A stretch of DNA of 12,537 bases, taken from positions 1-12,537 of the forward strand of contig JBHEMU010000073.1 in the NCBI GenBank assembly GCA_046262415.1, in the 5' to 3' direction. This DNA is from JACDAS01 sp046262415 (GTDB taxonomy: Bacteria > Actinomycetota > Thermoleophilia > Gaiellales > Gaiellaceae). The translations under genes were made by a program, and so were the position numbers. This document shows, piece by piece, positions 6,666 through 12,537 of this stretch (its first letter is position 1; every line of letters starts with the position of its first letter). The notes beneath the pieces were generated by a model. That model did no database searches. It worked only from the letters and a program-made list of their open reading frames with translations, and was not told where the DNA came from.

Positions 6666-8854
6666 CCAAGCCGAGTCTCGTGCGATCGATGAACGCAGGG
6701 GTACGACGTTCCGCGCTGGCCGGGGCCGTCCTCGTGCTGCTCGTGGGCGCCTCCGCACCGGCCGCCGCCGCGGCGACCCAGGTCGGCTTCGCCGGCCATT
6801 CCTTCTCGGCGTACTCGCCCGAGTCTGTGGGGGGCTCCGTTACGGGGCAGAAGCCCGAGTCGAAGCTCTGGTACCTCGACGGGAAGTGGTGGGCCTCGAT
6901 GGTCAGCACGGCCCTGAGCGGGGCGCACACGATTCACCGGCTGGACGGGACGACCTGGGTGGACACCCGCGTGGTCACGGACAGCAGGCCGACGATCAAG
7001 GAGGACGTGCTCCTCGTGGGCACGAAGCTCTACGTCGCGGCGCGGGCGAGCGGCTCGGCGGGGTCGAACAGGCTCCGCCGCTACACGTACGCGGGCGGCG
7101 CGTACACGCTCGACTCCGGCTTCCCGGTCGACATTCCGGGCGCGGGGGCGGAGACGCTCACGCTCGCCCGGGACACCCTCGGGAAGCTCTGGATCGCGTT
7201 CGCGCTCTCGAACCGGGTCTACGTCGCGCGCTCCCAGGCGAGTGACACGGCGTGGGGATCCGCGTTCGTGCTGCCCGGCGCGACTGGGCTGCACTCCGAC
7301 GACATCGCCACGATCATCTCCTTCACGGACGCCGCCGGTCCGGCCGTGGGCGTCATGTGGTCGAACCAGAACGACGACAAGCAGCACTTCGCGGTGCACC
7401 GCGACGGGGCGAGCGACACGACCTGGACCCGGGAGACGGCGCTCGCGGGAAGCGGGCAGGTCGACGACCACATCAACCTGAAGACCTACGGCGGCCGGGT
7501 CTTCGCCGTCGTCAAGACGGGCCTCGAGGACGCCGGCGCGTCGAGCGACGCCGATCAGATCAAGCTGCTCGTCCGCGGCACGTCCGGATCCTGGGCGAGC
7601 CACAGTGTCGCCGCGATCTCGGAGGACCACACGAGGCCGATCACGGTGCTCGAGATCGATCCGGCCGGCCGGCAGGTCTACGTGTTCATGACGTCGGGCG
7701 TCGGCGACTCCGCGAACGGGATCGCCTACAAGCAGACCTCGCTCGACATGATCTCGTTCCCGTCCAGGACGACGACCTTCATCCAGGGCGCCAACGGCGA
7801 GAACATCGACGACCCCACCTCGGCGAAGCAGAATCTCTCGGCTGCAACCGGCATCGTCGTCCTGGCCTCCGACGGCACGCGCTACTGGTGGAACCGCATC
7901 GGGCCGGCCGGCGCGCCGGCGAACTCCGCCCCGTCCGCACACGCCGGCTCGGCGACGACGCCGAAGGGGACGGCCGTTCAGGTGACGCTGCGCGGCACCG
8001 ACGCCGAGTCGTGCGAGCTCGCCTTCACGATCGCCGCCCAGCCCGCGCACGGCACGCTCGGCGCGCTCACCGGCGCCGCCTGCGCCCCGGGCAGCCCCAA
8101 CGCCGACAGCGCCGCCGTCACCTACACGCCCGCGGCCGGCTACGTCGGCTCCGACTCGTTCAGCTTCCGCGTCTCCGACGGCGCCCTGACCGCGACGGCG
8201 ACCGTGACGATCACCGTCAGCGATCCGGGCGCCCCCGCCGGCATCGTCTTCCACGGGGCCAGCTCGGCCGGCAACGCCGCGACGAGCTCGCTCACGCTCG
8301 ACCGCCCCGCCGGCATGCTCAGCGGCGACCTGCTGCTGGCCGCGGTCGCCGTCCGCGGCTCGCCGGCGATCACCGCCCCGGCCGGCTGGACGCTCGTCCG
8401 CTCCGACCAGAGCGGCTACACGATCAAGCAGTCGCTCTACGTCAAGGTGGCCAGCGGCTCCGAGCCCGCCGCCTACACGTGGACGTTCGCCAGCGCCCAG
8501 GGCGCCGCCGGCGGCATCCTCGCCTACGGCGGCGTCGACGCGGCCAACCCGGTCGACGCCCACGGCGGCCGGGCGAACGCGGCCTCGACGCAGATCTCGG
8601 CGCCCTCGATCACGACCACCTCCGCCAACGCGAGGCTGGTCGGTGTCTTCGGCACCTCGGCGCAGGCGGCGGCGAGCCCGCCCGCGGGGATGAGCGAGCG
8701 CTACGACCGCTCCTCGACCGCGGGCAGCTACCGCGCCAGCGTCGAGGCGGCCGACCAGTCGCTCGGCGCCGCCGGCTCCACCGGCACGCGCACGGCCGTC
8801 TCGGCTCTGACCGCGGTCAACATCGGGCAGCTGGTGGCGCTGCGGCCCGCCTGA
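6662..8854 (+). CDS. Large secreted multidomain protein: propeller-like region, Ig-like domain, C-terminal beta domain
   Basis: 730 residues; predicted to be exported and to act on or near the cell surface, function unknown. Seen: signal peptide (basic start, hydrophobic 18-30, ASAPAAAA near the cleavage site at about 37). A region at about 40-415 is rich in repeating W/Y-G strands (KLWYLDGKWW, LWIAFALSNRVYVA, VYVFMTSG), like a sialidase-type beta-propeller. An Ig-like domain follows at about 420-520 (PAHGTLGAL, VTYTPAAGYVGSDSFSF, typical of Big_9/cadherin-like modules). The C-terminal domain at about 525-730 (GDLLLAAVAVRG, ITAPAGWTLVRSD) is a beta module common in actinobacterial exoproteins. 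I see no sialidase Asp-box set or catalytic site, so enzyme activity is doubtful. The GTG at 6662 is preferred because of the run of seven Gs plus AAA just ahead and the GTGA overlap; an in-frame ATG at 6689 has no ribosome site. Ends 25 bases from a convergent gene. Confidence 0.9.
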   Translation: MTKPSLVRSMNAGVRRSALAGAVLVLLVGASAPAAAAATQVGFAGHSFSAYSPESVGGSVTGQKPESKLWYLDGKWWASMVSTALSGAHTIHRLDGTTWVDTRVVTDSRPTIKEDVLLVGTKLYVAARASGSAGSNRLRRYTYAGGAYTLDSGFPVDIPGAGAETLTLARDTLGKLWIAFALSNRVYVARSQASDTAWGSAFVLPGATGLHSDDIATIISFTDAAGPAVGVMWSNQNDDKQHFAVHRDGASDTTWTRETALAGSGQVDDHINLKTYGGRVFAVVKTGLEDAGASSDADQIKLLVRGTSGSWASHSVAAISEDHTRPITVLEIDPAGRQVYVFMTSGVGDSANGIAYKQTSLDMISFPSRTTTFIQGANGENIDDPTSAKQNLSAATGIVVLASDGTRYWWNRIGPAGAPANSAPSAHAGSATTPKGTAVQVTLRGTDAESCELAFTIAAQPAHGTLGALTGAACAPGSPNADSAAVTYTPAAGYVGSDSFSFRVSDGALTATATVTITVSDPGAPAGIVFHGASSAGNAATSSLTLDRPAGMLSGDLLLAAVAVRGSPAITAPAGWTLVRSDQSGYTIKQSLYVKVASGSEPAAYTWTFASAQGAAGGILAYGGVDAANPVDAHGGRANAASTQISAPSITTTSANARLVGVFGTSAQAAASPPAGMSERYDRSSTAGSYRASVEAADQSLGAAGSTGTRTAVSALTAVNIGQLVALRPA

Positions 8855-8879
8855 GCGGCTCGAGGGGCACGCGGCGACC

Positions 8880-9926
8880 TCACGCCGGCCGGTCGTCGCC
8901 GACGCGGGCGAAGCGGAGGCGCAGCGCGGCGACGCCGGCCCACCCCGCCGCGCCCCGTCCCACCACCGCCGTCTCGAGGCCGAGATCCCGCGTCGAGAAG
9001 CGGTACTTGTAGCCCTCGCCGCCGCGGAGGAACCGGTATTCGGCCATGCCGTCGGATACCGCCTCCCGAATCGTGTGCGCGAGCAGGACGGCCCCGAGCG
9101 AGGCCTTCGTCCACGCCGGGTCCCGCCCGCCCTGGTAGAAGCTGTCCGCGCCCGCGAAGCGCAGCCCGTACCAGGCCGCGCGCGCGCTCCCGTCCACCTC
9201 GGCGAACCACAGGCGCAGCCAGCCCTTCCGGAAGGCGGCCGCCGCTGCCTCCCTCTGGAACGGCTCCGCCGCACCAGCGAAGGCGTCGCTTTCGGGCCAG
9301 CGGAGGCGGTGCAGCTCGAACAGCAGGTCGAGGTCGTGCTCGAGGCGGCCGGGATCGTCGCACCGGCGGAATGCGAGCTCGTGGTCCCGGGCGACGACGC
9401 GCTCGTCCCGGCGGATCCTGGCCCGGTGGCTGTGGCTGAGCGTGGCGAGGAGCTCGTCCCAGGAGCGGCCGCCGAGTTCCAGCACCGGGCTTCCCTCGCG
9501 CCTCAGCACCCGCGCGCCGAGGCTCGTCGCCAGACCCAGGTCGCCCGGCACCTGGTCCGCGACGAACACGCTCCAGCGCTCGCGCCCGAGCGCGCGCCCC
9601 AGCGCCTCGAGGGCGGCGTCACGATCCTCGGGGGCGCAGATCGGCCCCAGCTCGTCCCCGGGGCCGTGGCCGAGGAAGCGGAGGACTCGCGGGAAGCTGC
9701 GCCAGACGTAGAGCGGCAGGATCACCGCGAGGCTTCCGTCCGCGCGCAGGCAGCGCCACGCGCGGAGGCTCCGGCCCGCTCCGAGACGGCGCCACCAGAT
9801 CGACAGCCATTCCGGCGTCGCGAAGACGTTCCCGGCCCTCTCGGCGAGCTCCGCCCAACCTGGTTCGAGGGCCTCGAGCGTCTCCGCCGGCTCGAGCGTG
9901 AGCTGCTCCCGGCCGGTAGCCGTCAG
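8880..9926 (-). CDS. CelD/FemAB-type GNAT acyltransferase, probable CTG start
   Basis: 348 residues if started at the CTG at 9926. The family (GNAT_acetyltr_6, CelD/BcsL) transfers acyl or aminoacyl groups in the making of exopolysaccharide or peptidoglycan. Seen: N-terminal WAELAERAGNVFATPEWLSIWW (split here as WAELAERAG and NVFATPEWL, residues about 24-41), SHSHRARIRRDERVV near 173-187, and a C-terminal GNAT core with WYGLRFAG, SFYQGGRDP and EYRFLRGGEGYKYRFS. No ATG, GTG or TTG occurs in this frame between the stop at 10077 and a GTG at 9725; starting at 9725 would cut off the conserved first 67 residues. The CTG overlaps the lysS stop in the same 4-base fashion (CTGA, 9923-9926) as the other gene pairs here, with GGGAG 5 bases ahead. 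Probably co-transcribed with lysS. The start is an inference; the family call is firm. Confidence 0.85.
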   Translation of the reverse strand: MTATGREQLTLEPAETLEALEPGWAELAERAGNVFATPEWLSIWWRRLGAGRSLRAWRCLRADGSLAVILPLYVWRSFPRVLRFLGHGPGDELGPICAPEDRDAALEALGRALGRERWSVFVADQVPGDLGLATSLGARVLRREGSPVLELGGRSWDELLATLSHSHRARIRRDERVVARDHELAFRRCDDPGRLEHDLDLLFELHRLRWPESDAFAGAAEPFQREAAAAAFRKGWLRLWFAEVDGSARAAWYGLRFAGADSFYQGGRDPAWTKASLGAVLLAHTIREAVSDGMAEYRFLRGGEGYKYRFSTRDLGLETAVVGRGAAGWAGVAALRLRFARVGDDRPA

Positions 9927-11284
9927 GCCCGCTCCCGCAGCGCCGGGAAGAGGATCACGTCGCGGATCGAATCGCGGCCGGTGAGGACCATCGCCAGCCG
10001 GTCGATGCCGAGACCGAGGCCGCCCGTGGGCGGCATGCCGTAGGAGAGCGCCTCGACGTAGTCGGGGTCCCCCGGCTCACCGCCCGCGAGACCACGCTGC
10101 AGCTCGAAGCGGCGTGCCTGCTCCTCGGCGTCGTTGAGCTCCGAGAAGGCGTTGCCGAGCTCCATGCCGCCGACGAAGTACTCGAAGCGCTCCGCGAGCT
10201 CCGGGTCGTCCGGCTTGGAGCGCGCGAACGGGGAGAGCGCCACGGGGTAATCGTGGACGATCGTCGGCGCGACGAGGCTCGGCTCGACGAAGTGGCTGAA
10301 GGCGTGGTCGACCAGCTGGGCCCAGCCGGCGTCCCGGCTCGTGTCGACGCCTCGTCCGTCGAGCGTCGCCCGGAGCTCGTCCTCGTTCCCCGTCCACAGA
10401 CCCTGCTCGGCGAGCGCGTCGACGAACGGCAGGCGGCGCCAGGGCGGCGCCAGGTCGATCGTGTGGCCGCGGAACTCCACCTGCGTGCCTCCGAGCGTCT
10501 CGCGCGCGACGGCGGCGACCAGGTCCTCGATGCGCACCATCGTGTCGGCGTAGTCGGCGTAGGCCTCGTACCACTCGAGCATCGTGAACTCGGGGTTGTG
10601 CTTGAACGAGACACCCTCGTTGCGAAAGTCCTTGCCGAGCTCATAGACGCGCTCGAGCCCGCCCACGATCAGCCGCTTCAGGTAGAGCTCGGTCGCGATG
10701 CGCAGGTAGAGGTCGGTGCCCAGCTCGTTGTGGTGCGTGACGAAGGGCTCGGCGAAGGCGCCGCCGTAGCGCGGCTGCAGGACCGGGGTCTCGACCTCGA
10801 GGAAGCCGTGGCCGTCGAGGTAGCGCCGGATCGCCGCGACCATCCGCGTGCGGAGCTGGAAGTCGGCGCGCGTCTCCTCGTTGACGATCAGATCGAGGTA
10901 GCGGCGGCGGTAGCGGGCCTCGACGTCGGTGAGGCCGTGGAACGTGTCCGGGAGGGGCCGGCTGGTCTTCGCGAGCAGCTCCAGCGTGTCGACGGCGAGC
11001 GAGGGTTCGCCCCGACGCGTCCGGGCCGGCGACCCGGTGGCGCCGACGACGTCGCCGAGATCGACGTCGATCGGCCCGGTGCGCGCCGTCTCGCAGAGCA
11101 GCTGGATGCGCCCGGAGCGGTCGACCAGGTCGCAGAAGACGAGCTGGCCGTGGCCGCGGCGGCCCATGACCCGCCCGGCCAGCCGTCGCTTCTCGGACGC
11201 CTCCTCGCCGACCTCCAGCAACTCGGCCTCAGCACGGACGGCAGCGATCTGATCCCGATCCGGGAAACGCCGTGGCAACTCCAC
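9923..11284 (-). CDS. lysS: Lysyl-tRNA synthetase, class II
   Basis: 453 residues; charges tRNA(Lys) with lysine using ATP, in the cytoplasm. Seen: an N-terminal OB-fold anticodon-binding domain at about 35-105 (RLAGRVMGRRGHGQLVF, RSGRIQLL), the family-typical RYRRRYLDLI at 124-133, class II motif 1 (FLEVETPVLQPRYGGAFAEP, 161-180), motif 2 (FRNEG at 220-224 with HNPEFTMLEWYEAY) and motif 3 (GLGLGIDR, 422-429, ending in the ATP-binding Arg). GDP/GME elements (FVGGMELGNAFSELND) match lysine specificity. It is shorter than most bacterial LysRS (about 490-510) because the usual N-terminal helical extension is nearly absent. The GTG at 11284 has no ribosome site, but a TANNNT box sits 6 bases upstream, fitting a leaderless message. 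Followed directly by the acyltransferase gene (4-base overlap); such pairing looks positional rather than functional. Confidence 0.97.
   Translation of the reverse strand: MELPRRFPDRDQIAAVRAEAELLEVGEEASEKRRLAGRVMGRRGHGQLVFCDLVDRSGRIQLLCETARTGPIDVDLGDVVGATGSPARTRRGEPSLAVDTLELLAKTSRPLPDTFHGLTDVEARYRRRYLDLIVNEETRADFQLRTRMVAAIRRYLDGHGFLEVETPVLQPRYGGAFAEPFVTHHNELGTDLYLRIATELYLKRLIVGGLERVYELGKDFRNEGVSFKHNPEFTMLEWYEAYADYADTMVRIEDLVAAVARETLGGTQVEFRGHTIDLAPPWRRLPFVDALAEQGLWTGNEDELRATLDGRGVDTSRDAGWAQLVDHAFSHFVEPSLVAPTIVHDYPVALSPFARSKPDDPELAERFEYFVGGMELGNAFSELNDAEEQARRFELQRGLAGGEPGDPDYVEALSYGMPPTGGLGLGIDRLAMVLTGRDSIRDVILFPALRERA
9932..9936 (-). promoter_or_regulatory. Ribosome binding site GGGAG deciding the CTG start
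   Basis: GGGAG lies inside the last codons of lysS, 5 bases before the CTG at 9926-9924. It is the only good ribosome site near the N-terminus of the acyltransferase and supports initiation at this non-standard codon. Confidence 0.5.
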
Positions 11285-11290
11285 AGCCGG

Positions 11291-11296
11291 AGCCTA
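11291..11296 (-). promoter_or_regulatory. Candidate -10 box (TAGGCT) for leaderless lysS transcript
   Basis: On the minus strand TAGGCT (TANNNT) ends 6 bases before the GTG of lysS. Its surroundings (GTAGGCTCC) match the GTAGCCTCC before the kinase gene at 4075. No -35 and no ribosome site are seen. It abuts the REP-like sequence, so it could alternatively be part of that element. Confidence 0.4.
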
Positions 11297-11300
11297 CTTT

Positions 11301-11331
11301 GGGGTCAGGTCCCGAGGACTCGGATTCTGTC
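11301..11331. repeat. REP-like palindromic sequence between lysS and the FG-GAP gene
   Basis: GGGGTCAGGT at 11301-11310 is followed by a perfect stem CCGAG-GA-CTCGG at 11312-11323 (alternative stem GTCC-CGA-GGAC at 11309-11319) and ATTCTGTC. A GGGGTCAGGTC head next to a small hairpin recalls, from memory, sequences found near REP-associated (IS200-like, Y1) transposases in many genomes. No transposase is present here. The stem could also act as a weak transcription stop after the FG-GAP gene, though no T-tract follows on the minus strand. Confidence 0.35.
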
Positions 11332-12537
11332 TACCGCTTCGTAGTCGCCTTCGCGATCCACGCCCTGGTGCCGTCGAGCCGCACGGCCTGCAGGCGATAC
11401 AGGTAGGTGGCGCCGACGCGAGCGCCGCGGTCGAGCAGCCGGTAGCCGGCTCCGCCGGCCTCGCCCCGGGCCGCGATCAGCGGTCGGTTCAGCCTGACGC
11501 CGGCGCGGTAGACGTCGAAGCCGAGCAGCATCGCCTCCGCGCCGGTGCGCCAACGAAGCTCGACCCCCTGTCTCGACGAACGGGCGCTGAAGCTGCGCAG
11601 CGCGACCATCGTCGGCCCGCTGCCGTTCAGGAGGATGGCGACGCTGTCCGAGCCGAGGTTGACGACGGCGAGGTCCGGCCTGCCGTCGCCGTTCAGGTCG
11701 CGGGCAGCGACCGCGATGGGAAGGTCGCCGGCGGCGAGGGCGACGGGGGTGGCAGCGGTGAAGCCGCCCCGGCCGTTGCCGAGCAGGATCGAGACGTCGT
11801 CCGAATTGGCGTTGGCGACGGCGAGGTCGGGCTTGCCGTCGCCGTTCAGGTCGGCGACCGCCAGCGAGTCGGAGCCGTCGCCGGCGTCGACGGGCGAGCC
11901 GATCGAGGGTGTGAAGCCGCCAGCGCCGTTGCCGAGCAGGATCGTGAGGTCGTCCGACCCAGAGTTGGCGGTCGCCAGGTCGGGCCTGTCGTCCCCGTTC
12001 AGGTCGGCGGCCGCGATGGCGTTGGGAGCGGTGCCGACGAGGATGGGCGAGCCGGGCGCCTCGCTGAAGCCGCCGGCGCCGTTGCCGAGCAGAATCGAGA
12101 CGGTGCCGGACTCGAAGTTGGCGACTGCCAAGTCGGGCCTGCCGTCGCCGTTCACATCGGTCGCCGCGAGCGAGCCGGCGCCGTCGCCAGCGGCAACGGG
12201 CGAGCCGGGCGCCGCGCTGAAACCGCCGGCGCCGTCGCCGAGCAGGATCGAGACGGTGTCGGACTCGTTGTTGGCAACCGCCAGGTCGCGCTTGCCGTCA
12301 CCGTTCAGGTCGACAGCCACGAGCGCGATCGGATAGATGCCGACCGCGACCGGCGAGCCGAGCGCTGGGGCGAAGCCGCCGGTGCCGTTGCCGAGGAGGA
12401 TCGAGACGTTGTGCGAGGCGTGGTTGATCACCGCCAGGTCGACTTTGCCGTCGCCGTTCAGCTCGGTGGCGGCGACGAAGATCGGGAAGCTGCGGACGGC
12501 GACCGGCGAGCCGGGCGCCTCGCTGAAGCCGCCGGCG
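11331..12537 (-). CDS. Secreted FG-GAP/VCBS repeat protein, partial (N-terminus beyond the window)
   Basis: About 402 C-terminal residues are visible; the start lies beyond the right edge. The visible part has two regions. First come tandem 51-residue FG-GAP/VCBS-type repeats, each built around (D/E)(L/V)NGDG(K/R)xDLA(V/T), xVSILLGNGxGGF and GSPV. The DxNxDxxxD spacing is that of calcium-binding loops of integrin-like beta-propeller blades. Second, after the last repeat, about 90 residues form an Fn3-like C-terminal module (VELRWRTGAEAMLLGFDVYR, GATYLYRLQAVRLDGT) of a kind often found at the end of bacterial exoproteins. The role is probably adhesion or scaffolding at the cell surface; no enzyme domain is visible. 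The signal peptide would lie outside the window. One repeat has NGDD in place of NGDG, and the last has lost the GSP motif, as is usual for terminal repeats. It ends with TAG 46 bases before the lysS start. Confidence 0.93.
   Translation of the reverse strand, partial: AGGFSEAPGSPVAVRSFPIFVAATELNGDGKVDLAVINHASHNVSILLGNGTGGFAPALGSPVAVGIYPIALVAVDLNGDGKRDLAVANNESDTVSILLGDGAGGFSAAPGSPVAAGDGAGSLAATDVNGDGRPDLAVANFESGTVSILLGNGAGGFSEAPGSPILVGTAPNAIAAADLNGDDRPDLATANSGSDDLTILLGNGAGGFTPSIGSPVDAGDGSDSLAVADLNGDGKPDLAVANANSDDVSILLGNGRGGFTAATPVALAAGDLPIAVAARDLNGDGRPDLAVVNLGSDSVAILLNGSGPTMVALRSFSARSSRQGVELRWRTGAEAMLLGFDVYRAGVRLNRPLIAARGEAGGAGYRLLDRGARVGATYLYRLQAVRLDGTRAWIAKATTKR
11626..12537 (-). repeat. Coding tandem repeat, exact 153-base period
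   Basis: The CTG (once GTG) codon of the (L/V)NGDG core recurs with its lower coordinate at 11694, 11847, 12000, 12153, 12306 and 12459, always 153 bases (51 codons) apart without a single insertion or deletion. At least five full periods are visible, plus partial ends. A 33-base segment at 12046-12078 recurs exactly at 12505-12537, three periods away, and with only two changes at 12199-12231. The array continues beyond the right edge. Confidence 0.92.

Noticed and set aside
5139..6758. Minus-strand open frame opposite the kinase and nucleotidyltransferase genes
   Set aside because: No family motifs, biased composition, and it crosses gene boundaries of the well-supported plus-strand genes.
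8855..8879. Possible shared terminator between the two convergent genes
   Set aside because: Only 25 bases, with no convincing stem and no T-tract on either strand.
6632..9274. Very long minus-strand open frame opposite the secreted protein
   Set aside because: Composition is Arg/Gly/Ala-rich with no signal peptide or domain; it also runs into the acyltransferase in the wrong frame.
10253..11344. Plus-strand open frame opposite lysS
   Set aside because: Val/Glu/Arg-rich mirror of lysS codons; lysS is certain from its class II motifs.
11545..12336. Plus-strand open frame with regular repeats opposite the FG-GAP gene
   Set aside because: The regularity merely mirrors the 153-base coding repeat on the minus strand.

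Overview
The window is very GC-rich, with strong G/C bias at third codon positions, many GTG starts and tightly packed genes joined by 4-base stop/start overlaps. Together with secreted proteins of the kind common in soil actinobacteria, this suggests a high-GC actinobacterium, most likely of the Thermoleophilia type (Gaiellales/Solirubrobacterales). That placement is an inference from style; no rRNA marker is present. I see no tRNA, rRNA, CRISPR array, transposase or phage gene.

Layout. (1) 1-3985, minus strand, read from right to left: a family-2 glycosyltransferase, then an ExoA-like membrane glycosyltransferase, then a secreted metallophosphoesterase with an N-terminal jelly-roll domain. 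These three are joined by ATGA and GTGA overlaps. After 141 bases comes a paralogous secreted protein that runs off the left edge at its proline linker. (2) 3986-4074: a short divergent regulatory region with an 18-base dyad and a -10-like box placed for a leaderless transcript. (3) 4075-8854, plus strand: an aminoglycoside-phosphotransferase-fold kinase with an unrecognised N-terminal domain, a nucleotidyltransferase/thymidylate-kinase-like fusion, and a large secreted protein (propeller-like region, Ig-like domain, C-terminal beta domain). These are again linked by GTGA overlaps, and the last gene probably has an extra promoter inside the preceding gene. (4) 8880-12537, minus strand: a secreted FG-GAP/VCBS repeat protein that enters from the right edge, then lysyl-tRNA synthetase (lysS), then a CelD/FemAB-type GNAT acyltransferase whose best start is a CTG overlapping the lysS stop codon.

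How the genes may work together. Two glycosyltransferases, the kinase, the nucleotidyltransferase/P-loop fusion and the CelD-type acyltransferase fit the making and decoration of a cell-surface glycan or exopolysaccharide. The secreted phosphoesterase and adhesin-like proteins would act outside the cell. lysS is a housekeeping gene set among them. The least explained unit is the coupled kinase plus nucleotidyltransferase/P-loop pair (4075-6665), which could activate an unknown small molecule. Other points of note are the CTG start, the exact 153-base protein-coding tandem repeat, the paired leaderless-type -10 boxes, and a REP-like palindromic sequence upstream of lysS.
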